The position numbers and the translations under genes are program-made. The notes below the pieces were generated by a model that saw only the letters and a list, made by a program, of their open reading frames with translations, was not told where the DNA came from and made no database searches. This document shows, in pieces, positions 31,437 through 39,562 of a stretch of DNA of 40,361 bases. Every line of letters starts with the position of its first letter. The stretch's first letter is position 1. Source of the DNA: Oscillospiraceae bacterium (GTDB lineage: Bacteria > Bacillota > Clostridia > Oscillospirales > Oscillospiraceae); the NCBI GenBank assembly GCA_017448455.1, contig JAFSLL010000102.1, forward strand, positions 1 through 40,361. The letters are read 5' to 3'.

Positions 31437-31745
31437 ATGATCAGGAAAATCAGTTTTTCTGAGGCACACACTCTTTTACAGGAAAACCCGAGTATTACGC
31501 TTCTGGATGTTCGGGAGGAACCGGAATACTTGAGCGGACATGCACGGGATGCCCTACTTTTGCCTGTAGATGAGATTAATGCAGAGAGTGCTGAAGCGAT
31601 GATCCCAGCCAAAGATAAACCGATAATGGTCTACTGCCGCACCGGCCGGAGGAGTGCTCGAGCTGCAAAGCTTTTATCCGATTTGGGATATGAAGATATC
31701 CGTGACATTGGAGGGCTTGTCGGATGGCCATACGGACTGGAATAG
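31437..31745 (+). CDS. Rhodanese-like sulfurtransferase, single domain
   Basis: 102 residues starting 4 bases after the AAA+ stop. Single rhodanese domain with LLDVREEPEYLSGHA, the active-site loop VYCRTGRRSARAA (catalytic Cys, six-residue loop) and the closing DLGYEDIRDIGGLVGW. It can carry sulfur as a persulfide. Placement with the VWA/AAA+ genes suggests one transcript, though no functional link is proven. No signal peptide, so it acts in the cytoplasm. Confidence 0.9.
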   Translation: MIRKISFSEAHTLLQENPSITLLDVREEPEYLSGHARDALLLPVDEINAESAEAMIPAKDKPIMVYCRTGRRSARAAKLLSDLGYEDIRDIGGLVGWPYGLE

Positions 31746-31748
31746 TCG

Positions 31749-31790
31749 TTTACAATTATTTCACCCATATTTACCCATCCTGATTATAAT
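31749..31790 (+). promoter_or_regulatory. Promoter with PhoP-box-like direct repeats
   Basis: Three hexamers TTTACA (31749), TTTCAC (31759) and TTTACC (31770) at 10-11 base spacing sit where the -35 should be, followed by a perfect -10 TATAAT at 31785-31790. The -35 at the right distance is poor (CACCCA). This is the layout of activator-dependent promoters bound by OmpR/PhoB-family regulators; Bacillus PhoP boxes have the same TTxACA half-site and period. The gene downstream is such a regulator. Confidence 0.6.
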
Positions 31791-31825
31791 AGAATCAGAC
31801 AGCAATCCTGCAGGGAGGTAGTTTT

Positions 31826-32509
31826 ATGAGCAAACGAGCACTCGTTGTTGAAGATGACAGCAATATCGCAGAACTATTGCGGCTATATTTAAGCAAAGAC
31901 GGGTTTGACGTGATGATCGCGTCAGACGGAAACAAGGCAGAAGCGGATTATGATCTGTTCCAGCCGGACGTCGTGCTGCTGGACATCATGCTTCCGGGCA
32001 AAGACGGGTGGGAGGTTTGTCGGAGCATCCGCAGCAAATCCTCAACGCCGATTATTATGCTGACAGCGAAGGGTGAGACAAACGATAAGGTAACAGGTCT
32101 CGAAATGGGCGCGGATGACTATATTACCAAACCCTTTGATGTTAAGGAACTGATCGCGAGAGTTCATGCAGTGATGCGTCGTACGGATCATGTTGGACCA
32201 GTCGATAAAAAGCTCACGTTTGATAAGCTTGTTATTAATCTTGACTCCTACGAGCTGGTAGTAGACGGCAAGAAGATTGACACACCTCCGAAGGAGATGG
32301 AGCTTCTGTATCATCTTGCGTCTTCGCCGAACCGTGTTTTCACGAGGAATCAGCTTTTGGATGAAGTTTGGGGTTTTGATTATTTTGGGGACTCCCGAAC
32401 CGTTGATGTCCATATTAAGCGGTTGCGTGAAAAGCTGGAGGGCGTTTCAGATCAGTGGAACCTGAAGACTGTATGGGGCGTGGGTTACAAGTTTGAAGTT
32501 GTTGAATAA
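31826..32509 (+). CDS. Orphan OmpR/PhoB-family response regulator
   Basis: 227 residues, ATG preceded by GGGAGGTAG. Receiver domain residues 1-120 with acidic pocket Glu9-Asp10-Asp11, phospho-acceptor Asp53 (VLLDIMLPGKDGW), Thr in MLTAKGE, and the conserved Lys in YITKPFD. The winged-helix DNA-binding domain (about 130-227) has LTFDKLVINLDSYELVVDGK, LYHLASSPNRVFTRNQLLDE and SRTVDVHIKRLREKLE. No histidine kinase lies on either side, so its partner is elsewhere. Its own promoter carries repeats suited to this class, suggesting autoregulation. Confidence 0.93.
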   Translation: MSKRALVVEDDSNIAELLRLYLSKDGFDVMIASDGNKAEADYDLFQPDVVLLDIMLPGKDGWEVCRSIRSKSSTPIIMLTAKGETNDKVTGLEMGADDYITKPFDVKELIARVHAVMRRTDHVGPVDKKLTFDKLVINLDSYELVVDGKKIDTPPKEMELLYHLASSPNRVFTRNQLLDEVWGFDYFGDSRTVDVHIKRLREKLEGVSDQWNLKTVWGVGYKFEVVE

Positions 32510-32530
32510 TCATTACCATGATGAATCTGA

Positions 32531-32554
32531 GCCCGGAATCACATGATTTCGGGC
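32531..32554 (+). terminator. Terminator after response regulator gene
   Basis: Arms GCCCGGAATC / GATTTCGGGC pair with one mismatch around a 4-base loop, followed by TTATAT. The T-run is weak, so some read-through to the epimerase-like gene is likely. Confidence 0.6.
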
Positions 32555-32577
32555 TTATATAAAAGGATTTAACAGAA

Positions 32578-33465
32578 ATGAGTATAAATGTTATAGAGAC
32601 ATCCGCTCTGCGCGTTTCCATTGCGGACGCAGGCGCGGAATTGATTAGTGCAGTTGATAAAGAGTCGGGCAATGAACGCATTTGGAATGCTGATCCGGCA
32701 GTCTGGAATCGTCATTCGCCGATTCTTTTCCCTTTTGTAGGAAGGGTCACAAACGGAGCTTATCGGGTTAACGGAAAAGAGTATATGATGAAGACACAGC
32801 ATGGATTTGCCCGGGATATGGTCTTTTCCTGTATCGAGAAATCAGACAGTACAGTCGTACACTGTCTTTGCTCATCAAAAGAGACATTACATATCTATCC
32901 GTTTCCGTTCATCCTTACCATACGTCATTCTGTTAGCGAGATGACTCCGAGACAATTGTTTGTCGAATGGACGATCGAGAACCCAGGAACGGAAACAATG
33001 CTTTATTCCATTGGAGGTCATCCCGGTTTTCTGATCCCGGAGGGCATTCGGAAAGAAGACTGTGGCTTTCTATTTCCGGGAAAGAGTGAATTATTCTATT
33101 TTAATGCCAATGAATCCGGATATGCTACCCCATGGAATCAACATAGCCTGATCCTGAAAGATGCTTTTACTCCTTATCAATCAGATGTGCCGGAAACCTG
33201 GATTTTTGAAGATCAGAGAATTGACTCAGTGACGATTGTAATGCCCGACAGGCGCCCGTATGTCACGATGGAATGCGGATCATTTCCCATGTTTGCCATT
33301 TGGGCCAACAGGAAAGGTCCTTTCATCTGTCTGGAACCTTGGTTCGGACGTACGGATAACGAGGGCTTTCAGGGAATCCTTCAAGAAAAGAAAGGGATTG
33401 AAAGACTGGAACCCGGCGAAAAGAAGTCAATCTCCTACCAAATATGCTTTCATAAATTTGCCTGA
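32578..33465 (+). CDS. Aldose 1-epimerase family protein (LacX/YeaD-like)
   Basis: 295 residues. A beta-rich GalM-superfamily protein: LRVSIADAGAELISAVDKES, WNRHSPILFPFVGRVTNGAY, MKTQHGFARDMVFS (catalytic-region His), MLYSIGGHPGFLIPEG with a second His (GGHPGF) and a closing FICLEPWFGRTDNEG with a Glu placed as the general base. This pattern belongs to the LacX/aldose epimerase-like branch, acting on hexoses or hexose phosphates; the true substrate is not clear. The ATG at 32578 lies close behind the terminator; AAAAGGA precedes it. Likely cytoplasmic. Confidence 0.88.
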   Translation: MSINVIETSALRVSIADAGAELISAVDKESGNERIWNADPAVWNRHSPILFPFVGRVTNGAYRVNGKEYMMKTQHGFARDMVFSCIEKSDSTVVHCLCSSKETLHIYPFPFILTIRHSVSEMTPRQLFVEWTIENPGTETMLYSIGGHPGFLIPEGIRKEDCGFLFPGKSELFYFNANESGYATPWNQHSLILKDAFTPYQSDVPETWIFEDQRIDSVTIVMPDRRPYVTMECGSFPMFAIWANRKGPFICLEPWFGRTDNEGFQGILQEKKGIERLEPGEKKSISYQICFHKFA

Positions 33466-33487
33466 AATCATATTCGTAAATATAAAG

Positions 33488-33517
33488 AAATCCTCGAGGA
33501 AGTATCCTCGGGGATTT
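33488..33517. terminator. Bidirectional terminator between epimerase-like gene and tRNA-Gly
   Basis: Arms AAATCCTCGAGGA and TCCTCGGGGATTT pair over 13 positions with one A-C mismatch, loop AGTA. It serves the plus-strand gene ending at 33465 and the minus-strand tRNA-Gly ending at 33527 (T-rich CTTTATATTT on that side). Confidence 0.75.
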
Positions 33518-33526
33518 CTATAAATA

Positions 33527-33600
33527 TGGAGCGGATGATGGGAGTCGAACCCACCTTATCGGCTTGGGAAGCCGGAGTTCTACCGATAAACTACATCCGC
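33527..33600 (-). tRNA. tRNA-Gly (anticodon CCC)
   Basis: Minus strand, 74 nt with encoded CCA. Acceptor arms GCGGATG/CATCCGC pair fully, D stem GTTT/GAAC, anticodon loop TTCCCAA gives CCC (reads GGG), T arm GTGGG-TTCGACT-CCCAT. The outermost anticodon-stem pair is C27-A43, a mismatch, but the rest is regular. Stem and loops fit a working gene. Confidence 0.93.
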
Positions 33601-33616
33601 GGAATTCAGCTTTTAC

Positions 33617-33645
33617 AATATACCATAGCTTCGATAAAAATTCAA
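33617..33645 (-). promoter_or_regulatory. tRNA-Gly promoter
   Basis: Minus-strand TTGAAT, 17-base spacer, TATATT with an extended TG, 17 bases upstream of the tRNA 5' end. The remaining stretch to 33786 is AT-rich, with the rRNA methyltransferase ATG at 33787 preceded only by a weak ribosome site. Confidence 0.72.
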
Positions 33646-33786
33646 TAGATAATTTATACGGACCGTAATTGACAAGTAAAATCAGGATAATTATAATAAT
33701 AACAGAAAGAAATATTGACAATTACTTCCGTCTAAACTGAAACGTCGATCCTTCGCGGTTGGCGATTTTTCTTTATTGAGGTAATC

Positions 33787-35016
33787 ATGAAAGCAGAACG
33801 AAGCTATCCAAAAATAACAGTGTCCAAAAAGGCAGAGGCAAGCATCGTCAACGGACATCCATGGATTTACGCAGAAGAATTGATTTCCGGGGAAGAGGGG
33901 ATTCCTAACGGAGAGCTGGTAGACGCAGTTTCAACGAGAGGCGCTTATCTCGGAACCGGATTTCTCAGCAAAAACAGCAAAATCAGGATTCGGCTGCTGT
34001 CCCGTAACGCAAATGACCGCTTTGATGAAGCGTTTTGGATAAGGCGACTGAATTATGCATGGAAATATCGTAAAACCGTGATGGGCGACGACATTTCCTG
34101 CTGCAGAATTGTTTTCGGTGAGGCAGACGGCCTTCCCGGTTTGACAGTTGATCGCTTCTCAGATTTACTGGTTGTTCAGTGTCTTTCGTACGGAATGGAA
34201 CATCGAAAAGACGTGCTCTATCCGGAACTTATACGATTGCTTCGTGAAGACGGTCAGATAATCCGTGGATTGTATGAAAGAAATGACAATGCGCTGCGCG
34301 GAAAGGAAGGTCTTCCCGAAGGAAAAGGATGGTATCGAATTTTGGGAGACCCCGATCCTGGAGCGACGGTTACAACGATTATCGAGAATGATATTCAATA
34401 CTTTGTAGATGTTGAGAACGGACAAAAAACCGGCTTCTTTCTTGACCAGAAGTATAATCGGCTTGCTGTTTCGTCTCTGGTAAGAGACATGCGAGTACTT
34501 GACTGCTTTACTCACACCGGTTCTTTTGCGTTGAACGCGGCAAAAGGAGGGGCTAAAAGTGTTCTTGCAATTGATATCTCCGATAAGGCAATCTCTGTCG
34601 CCCGTGAAAATGCGGTATTGAATCATCTGGAAGATCGCATTTCTTTTCAGACATCCGATGTATTTGATTACCTGACACAAACCGCGTTATCTGGAATAAA
34701 ACCATTTGATTTTATTATTCTGGATCCCCCTGCATTTACCAAATCCAGAAAAACAGCTTCCAGTGCAGAACGCGGATACAAAGAAATCAATTATCGCGCG
34801 ATGAAGCTGTTACCGAGGGGCGGATATCTGGCAACTGCAAGCTGCAGCCATTTCATGTCTGCCTACATGTTTGAGGAAATGCTGCTTTCTGCCGCAAAAG
34901 ACGCCAATGTCTCACTGCGACAGGTGGAGGCGCGTCAGCAATCTCCCGATCACCCGATCCTTAAGACCGTACCGGAGACGGAATACCTGAAATTCTATAT
35001 ATTTCAGATTATATAG
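33787..35016 (+). CDS. rlmI: 23S rRNA (cytosine-5)-methyltransferase, RlmI/RlmK-like
   Basis: 409 residues. N-terminal PUA domain (VSKKAEASIVNGHPWIYAEE; GAYLGTGFLSKNSKIRIRLL), a central domain with VDRFSDLLVVQCLSYGME, and a C-terminal Rossmann methyltransferase: VENGQKTGFFLDQKYNRLAV, VLDCFTHTGSFALNAAKGGA (SAM-binding), IDISDKAISVARENA, FIILDPPAFTKSRKTA (catalytic DPPxF) and YLATASCSHFMSAYMFEEM (Cys in ATASCSH). This is the normal layout of the RlmI family that methylates C1962 of 23S rRNA in E. coli. Exact target in this organism is inferred. It ends 30 bases before the ABC transporter operon. Confidence 0.9.
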   Translation: MKAERSYPKITVSKKAEASIVNGHPWIYAEELISGEEGIPNGELVDAVSTRGAYLGTGFLSKNSKIRIRLLSRNANDRFDEAFWIRRLNYAWKYRKTVMGDDISCCRIVFGEADGLPGLTVDRFSDLLVVQCLSYGMEHRKDVLYPELIRLLREDGQIIRGLYERNDNALRGKEGLPEGKGWYRILGDPDPGATVTTIIENDIQYFVDVENGQKTGFFLDQKYNRLAVSSLVRDMRVLDCFTHTGSFALNAAKGGAKSVLAIDISDKAISVARENAVLNHLEDRISFQTSDVFDYLTQTALSGIKPFDFIILDPPAFTKSRKTASSAERGYKEINYRAMKLLPRGGYLATASCSHFMSAYMFEEMLLSAAKDANVSLRQVEARQQSPDHPILKTVPETEYLKFYIFQII

Positions 35017-35046
35017 TGATTATGGACTGTGAAAGGCGGTATATGC

Positions 35047-36153
35047 ATGAAGCTTGTTTTGGATGAATTGACAAAGGTTTATCCCAGTCGGCAGAAAAAG
35101 GGGGATGAGGTGATCGCCGTCAACCATTTTACCTTTGAGATTCCTGACGGCCAGCTGGTTGGTCTGCTTGGCCCATCCGGCTGCGGAAAGAGTACAACTC
35201 TGAACCTGATATCCGGATTGGAGAAACCTACAAGTGGCAGAGTCCTGTTCGGTAGTGACGATGTCACCAATCTTCCTCCGGAAAACAGAGGCGTGGGACT
35301 TGTCTTCCAGAACTACGCGCTTTATCCTCATTTGACGGTCAGACAGAACATCCTATTTCCGCTTGAAAATCTGAGAGGAGCGCAAAAGCTGAGTAAGGAG
35401 ACTATGCTCAAAAAAGCAGAAGAAGCGGCAGCGCTTGTACAAATCGATAAACTGATGGACAGAAAACCCGCCGAGCTTTCCGGCGGTCAGCAGCAGCGTG
35501 TTGCAATTGCGAGAGCTCTGGTCAAAATGCCACGTGTTCTCCTGCTCGACGAACCTCTTTCCAATCTTGACGCCAGACTTCGTCTTCAAACTCGTGAGGA
35601 GATCCGAAGAATTCAGAGAGAGACAGGGATCACAACCATTTTTGTCACACATGACCAGGAAGAGGCAATGAGTATTTCTGATCTGATTGTAGTAATGGAA
35701 AGCGGAGTTGTACAACAGATCGGCCAGCCTCAGTTCGTCTACGACTCTCCTGTGAATCTGTTTGTTGCCCGTTTTCTCGGAACTCCTCCGATTAATGTTT
35801 TTGATGGCATGATTATAAACGGTTCACTTTGGATCGGTTCCGATCTTCTTCTGAAAACGACGGGTATTCCGGATGGGCCTGTTACGGTTGGAATCCGTCC
35901 GGAAGGTTTTCGGGTAGACGTGGACGGCTCGTTCCACTGCCCTCTCTGCGCGGTAGAGGTTATGGGCAGGGATACAAGCGTTGTCGCCAGCCACGACGGA
36001 TGCCAGAGCGAGACCTTCCGTGCGATTATTCCTTCGGAGGAACGCATGCCCGCAACTGATCAGGAAGTGAGATTCTCCCTGAAATCGCATAAAGTGCATC
36101 TGTTTGATGTTCAAACGGGACTTGCCTTTCAGGATTGGAGGGTGACATCATGA
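35047..36153 (+). CDS. Sugar ABC transporter ATP-binding protein (MalK/UgpC-like)
   Basis: 368 residues from the ATG at 35047 with AAAGGCGG seven bases upstream; a GTG 18 bases earlier is less well placed. Walker A GPSGCGKST at 42-50, Q-loop VFQNYALYPHLTV, signature LSGGQQQRVAIARAL, Walker B VLLLDEPLSNLDA and H-loop FVTHDQEEAMS are all intact. A C-terminal regulatory OB-fold region (about 240-368; VTVGIRPEGFRV) is present as in MalK/UgpC/MsmK. It powers the permeases encoded behind it and overlaps the next gene by four bases. Confidence 0.95.
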   Translation: MKLVLDELTKVYPSRQKKGDEVIAVNHFTFEIPDGQLVGLLGPSGCGKSTTLNLISGLEKPTSGRVLFGSDDVTNLPPENRGVGLVFQNYALYPHLTVRQNILFPLENLRGAQKLSKETMLKKAEEAAALVQIDKLMDRKPAELSGGQQQRVAIARALVKMPRVLLLDEPLSNLDARLRLQTREEIRRIQRETGITTIFVTHDQEEAMSISDLIVVMESGVVQQIGQPQFVYDSPVNLFVARFLGTPPINVFDGMIINGSLWIGSDLLLKTTGIPDGPVTVGIRPEGFRVDVDGSFHCPLCAVEVMGRDTSVVASHDGCQSETFRAIIPSEERMPATDQEVRFSLKSHKVHLFDVQTGLAFQDWRVTS

Positions 36154-37037
36154 AGTCTTCCCTGAAAGCCTGGATTTATCTGCTTCCGGCGATCGCCTTC
36201 CTTGCGGTTTTCATGATCTATCCGTTGGTAGATGTATTGGTTTACTCATTTGAAGAGGGATACAATTCTGCTTCCCAGAGTTTTTGGGGGGTTGGATTGT
36301 ATAACTATTCCTATGTTCTTCATGACCCGTATTTTATGCAGGCTGTACGAAATACGTTTTTAATCGTAATTATTACAGTTCCGGTTTCCACCGGTTTTGC
36401 GCTCCTGATCTCCTTGGGTTTAAGCAGCATTAAGGCGCTGCGTGACCTTTTCCAGACGGTCTTCTTTCTGCCTTATGTGACCAATACCCTGGCAGTTGGA
36501 CTTGTCTTTATGATTCTGTTTAAAAAAACTGCCTACTCTGACGGGCTGGTGAATCTGCTTCTTGCCGTATTCGGCGCAGGTCCGGTAGACTTCATTGATG
36601 GGCCGTACTGGGCAAAGATGTTTGTTATGTGTTTTTATACGGTTTGGGTTGTCCTGCCGTTTAAAATACTGATTCTCACCAGCGCGCTCGCTTCTGTCAA
36701 TCAGGTCTACTACAATGCGGCAAGAATTGACGGAACTCCCAGATGGCGTATTTTTACAAGGATTACGCTTCCCATGATATCGCCTATGATTTTCTATCTG
36801 GTCATTACCGGCTTTATTGGGGCGTTTAAGGCCTACAGCGATGAGGTTGCGCTTTTTGGTACGGATTTAAATGCTGCCGGAATGAACACCATTGTTGGGT
36901 ATATCTATGACATGCTTTACGGGAACAGCGGCGGATACCCGTCTTACGCGTCTGCAGCTGCGCTGATATTATTTGCGATTGTATTCACCATCACCTGTGT
37001 CAATCTCCTGATCAGTAAAAAGAATGTGCATTACTGA
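36150..37037 (+). CDS. Sugar ABC transporter permease (MalF/UgpA-like)
   Basis: 295 residues from the ATG at 36150, which overlaps the ATPase stop (ATGA) and has GGAGGG eight bases upstream; a TTG 15 bases earlier sits on that site. Six hydrophobic helices are visible, starting with AWIYLLPAIAFLAVFMIYPL. The EAA loop of the family, which contacts the ATPase, is the stretch VYYNAARIDGTPRWRIFTRI with IDGTPRWRIF in place of the usual EAA-Gly core. Together with the following permease it forms the membrane channel. Confidence 0.92.
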   Translation: MKSSLKAWIYLLPAIAFLAVFMIYPLVDVLVYSFEEGYNSASQSFWGVGLYNYSYVLHDPYFMQAVRNTFLIVIITVPVSTGFALLISLGLSSIKALRDLFQTVFFLPYVTNTLAVGLVFMILFKKTAYSDGLVNLLLAVFGAGPVDFIDGPYWAKMFVMCFYTVWVVLPFKILILTSALASVNQVYYNAARIDGTPRWRIFTRITLPMISPMIFYLVITGFIGAFKAYSDEVALFGTDLNAAGMNTIVGYIYDMLYGNSGGYPSYASAAALILFAIVFTITCVNLLISKKNVHY

Positions 37038-37048
37038 GGTGAAGAGCG

Positions 37049-37918
37049 ATGAACAACAGTTATGGATTCATTGAGCAGAGGGCAGCCAGAAGGAATCGTA
37101 TCCGCAAAGTTCTAACCTATTTTTTTCTGATTCTATGGGCCGTGCTCGTCCTGTTTCCTTTTTATTGGATGGTTCTCAGTTCGGTTAAGAGTTACAGCGC
37201 CTATAACGCGGAATACATTCCGAAGTTTTATACGCTGAATCCCACGCTTCAAAACTATGTGGACGCCTTTACGACAGTTCCCCTCAGCAGATATTTTCTG
37301 AATACGCTCATCTTTACACTGGCAACGACAGCATTGATGATGGTCGTCATTATACCCGCAGCCTTTGCTTTCTCGCGTCTGACTTTTAAAGGCAAGGACG
37401 TTGTATTTGCATTGTTTCTTGCTTTGATGATGATTCCAACAGAGCTGGTGATCATAACGAATTTTGTCACCATCACGAACTGGGATATGAGAAACACTTA
37501 CTGGGGACTTATTTTGCCATCGGTAACCTCTGTATTTTACATCTATCTCCTGAAAGAGAATTTTGAGCAAATCCCGGAGGAATTATATAATGCCGCCAAA
37601 GTGGACGGAACAACAGATTTGAAGTATCTTCTTCGGGTGATGCTGCCGATTTCCCGCCCGACAATTGTAACCATTGTGATTTTAAAGGTCATTGAATGCT
37701 GGAACTCATACGTCTGGCCCCGCCTGATCACGGATGATGAGATGTATTTCCTGGTTTCCAATGGGATTCAGGAGATCCGCGAGAACGGTTTTGGCAGAGA
37801 GAATATCCCTGCAATGATGGCTGCGGTTGTTGTCATTTCCATTCCATTGATCATACTGTTTCTGATTTTCCGTAAGAAGATTATGGAAGGTGTCTCTCGT
37901 GGAGGTACCAAAGGATGA
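37049..37918 (+). CDS. Sugar ABC transporter permease (MalG/UgpE-like)
   Basis: 289 residues, ATG preceded by GAGGTGAAGAG. Six helices: the first LTYFFLILWAVLVLFPFYWM, and a typical second-permease periplasmic-type loop KSYSAYNAEYIPKFYTLNPT. The EAA-loop region is LYNAAKVDGTTDLKYLLRVM, followed by a proline-marked LPISRPTIVTIVILKVI and WNSYVWPRLI. It is the second subunit of the channel. Its stop overlaps the binding-protein ATG (ATGA), so all four genes are coupled. Confidence 0.93.
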   Translation: MNNSYGFIEQRAARRNRIRKVLTYFFLILWAVLVLFPFYWMVLSSVKSYSAYNAEYIPKFYTLNPTLQNYVDAFTTVPLSRYFLNTLIFTLATTALMMVVIIPAAFAFSRLTFKGKDVVFALFLALMMIPTELVIITNFVTITNWDMRNTYWGLILPSVTSVFYIYLLKENFEQIPEELYNAAKVDGTTDLKYLLRVMLPISRPTIVTIVILKVIECWNSYVWPRLITDDEMYFLVSNGIQEIRENGFGRENIPAMMAAVVVISIPLIILFLIFRKKIMEGVSRGGTKG

Positions 37919-39510
37919 AAATACGGTATCAAATTATTTATATATTTCTTTTCATTTTCATTTTGAGTGGATGTCATGGTTCCAGAGATACGAATGAATT
38001 TGCGCTGCCGGCAGATTTTGACAGCACAAGAGATTATGAGATTACTTTCTGGGCAAAGAACGATACCAATAAAACGCAGACAGAAATCTATCAGAACGCG
38101 ATTTTGGAATTTGAAAAGATTTATCCGAACATTCACGTCAATCTTCGACTTTATACCGATTACGGGAAAATCTATAACGATGTGATCACCAACATTTCAA
38201 CCGGAACGACCCCGAACGTCTGTATAACATATCCGGATCATATTGCAACCTACCTGAGCGGAGAACATGTTGTTTTGCCGCTGGAGTCATTGTCGGAAGA
38301 TCCCCGATTCGGTCTGGGCGGATCAGAGCTTCGCTTTGATGGACCGACCAAAGCAGAGATCATACCGGAATTCCTGAACGAATGCAGAGTCAATGGCGAA
38401 CTATACGCGCTTCCCTATATGAGGTCCACAGAAGCCTGTTATGTAAATAAAACCTATGTTGAAAAACTCGGCTTTACTCTTCCGGAAGTACTAACCTGGG
38501 ATTATGTCTGGGAGGTATCAGAAGCTGCAATGGCGAAGGATTCTCAAGGCAATTTCCTTGTTAATGGACAGAAAATCATGATTCCGTTCATTTACAAATC
38601 TACAGACAACATGATGATTCAGATGCTTCGGCAGCTGGATGCCGGTTATTCTACGAGCAACGGTCAGATCCTGATTTTTAATGACGAAACGAAGGAAATT
38701 CTGTATACCGTTGCAAAACATGCGAAAACCGGTGCATTTTCCACATTTAAGATCTCCAGTTATCCGGCTAACTTTTTAAATGCCGGACAATGTATTTTTG
38801 CTGTTGACTCTACCGCAGGGGCAACCTGGATCGGAACGGACGCGCCTTTGCTGGATATCAGTGAAGATCGTCTTGTCGAGTTTGAGACGGCTGTTCTCCC
38901 TGTTCCGCAGTACGATCCGGATCATCCTTATATGATTTCACAGGGGCCTTCCGTATGCGTTTTTAACAAGGAAGACCCGCAGGAAGTTCTTGCGTCCTGG
39001 CTTTTCACACAGTACTTGATAAGCAATGATGTGCAAATAGCCTATGCGGAAACAGAGGGTTATGTTCCGGTTACCAGCAAGGCGCAGGGCGCGGAGGAGT
39101 ATCGGCAGTATCTGGCACTTTCGGGAACCGATCATGATCTTCATTACCGTGTTAAAATAGACGCTTCTCAACTGCTTATGAATAATACGGAAAACACCTT
39201 TGTAACACCCGTATTCGTCGGTTCCACCTCCCTGCGCGACGCTTCCGGACAGATGATTGAAAATGTGACAAAATCCGTAAAACGGCGCGAGAAAATCGAT
39301 GAAGCGTATATGCAGAAGCTCTTCTCCGATGTTTCAGCGCTGTACCGTTTGGATCAGATCGGAGGACAAGGAAACGCTTCCGCGGCAGCGGATCTTGGGC
39401 CGCTTCCAAAAACTTCGGTTGCCTTGCTGATGAGTCTGGGGGCAGTCTGGCTCCTGATGGGAATCTATGTTCTTGTCTCTCACTTGATTTCCAAACGAAA
39501 ACGTGTATAA
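37915..39510 (+). CDS. Sugar-binding lipoprotein with C-terminal membrane helix
   Basis: 531 residues. N-terminal lipoprotein signal with lipobox LSGC (Cys20), then a solute-binding fold of the type that captures sugars: YEITFWAKNDTNKTQTE, ILEFEKIYPNIHVNLRLYTD, ISTGTTPNVCITYPD, ELYALPYMRSTEACYVNKT, and ISQGPSVCVFNKEDPQEVLA. Size exceeds the usual 420-450. The extra end (about 495-531) holds a strong hydrophobic helix VALLMSLGAVWLLMGIYVLV followed by SHLISKRKRV, an unusual second membrane anchor. It is the last gene of the operon; ligand unknown, most likely a sugar or glycerophosphate-like solute. Confidence 0.85.
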   Translation: MKIRYQIIYIFLFIFILSGCHGSRDTNEFALPADFDSTRDYEITFWAKNDTNKTQTEIYQNAILEFEKIYPNIHVNLRLYTDYGKIYNDVITNISTGTTPNVCITYPDHIATYLSGEHVVLPLESLSEDPRFGLGGSELRFDGPTKAEIIPEFLNECRVNGELYALPYMRSTEACYVNKTYVEKLGFTLPEVLTWDYVWEVSEAAMAKDSQGNFLVNGQKIMIPFIYKSTDNMMIQMLRQLDAGYSTSNGQILIFNDETKEILYTVAKHAKTGAFSTFKISSYPANFLNAGQCIFAVDSTAGATWIGTDAPLLDISEDRLVEFETAVLPVPQYDPDHPYMISQGPSVCVFNKEDPQEVLASWLFTQYLISNDVQIAYAETEGYVPVTSKAQGAEEYRQYLALSGTDHDLHYRVKIDASQLLMNNTENTFVTPVFVGSTSLRDASGQMIENVTKSVKRREKIDEAYMQKLFSDVSALYRLDQIGGQGNASAAADLGPLPKTSVALLMSLGAVWLLMGIYVLVSHLISKRKRV

Positions 39511-39511
39511 T
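39484..39511 (+). promoter_or_regulatory. Promoter inside the end of the binding-protein gene
   Basis: TTGATT (39484-39489), 16-base spacer, TATAAT (39506-39511), the -10 overlapping the stop codon of the binding protein. It would give the lipoprotein at 39563 its own transcript. Confidence 0.7.
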
Positions 39512-39518
39512 ATTTTTA

Positions 39519-39541
39519 GCGTATCAGCTAGTATCATACGC
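39519..39541 (+). other. Inverted repeat at the predicted start point
   Basis: GCGTAT and ATACGC are 11 bases apart, with GTATCA repeated inside. They lie just after the -10, where an operator or 5' hairpin would act. The ribosome site AAAGGAGG follows ten bases later. Confidence 0.45.
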
Positions 39542-39562
39542 ATAATAAAAGGAGGATTTAAA

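Noticed and set aside
33518-33721. Minus-strand 67-residue protein over the tRNA-Gly
   Set aside because: It covers the tRNA and its promoter; hydrophobic start arises from AT-rich promoter DNA.
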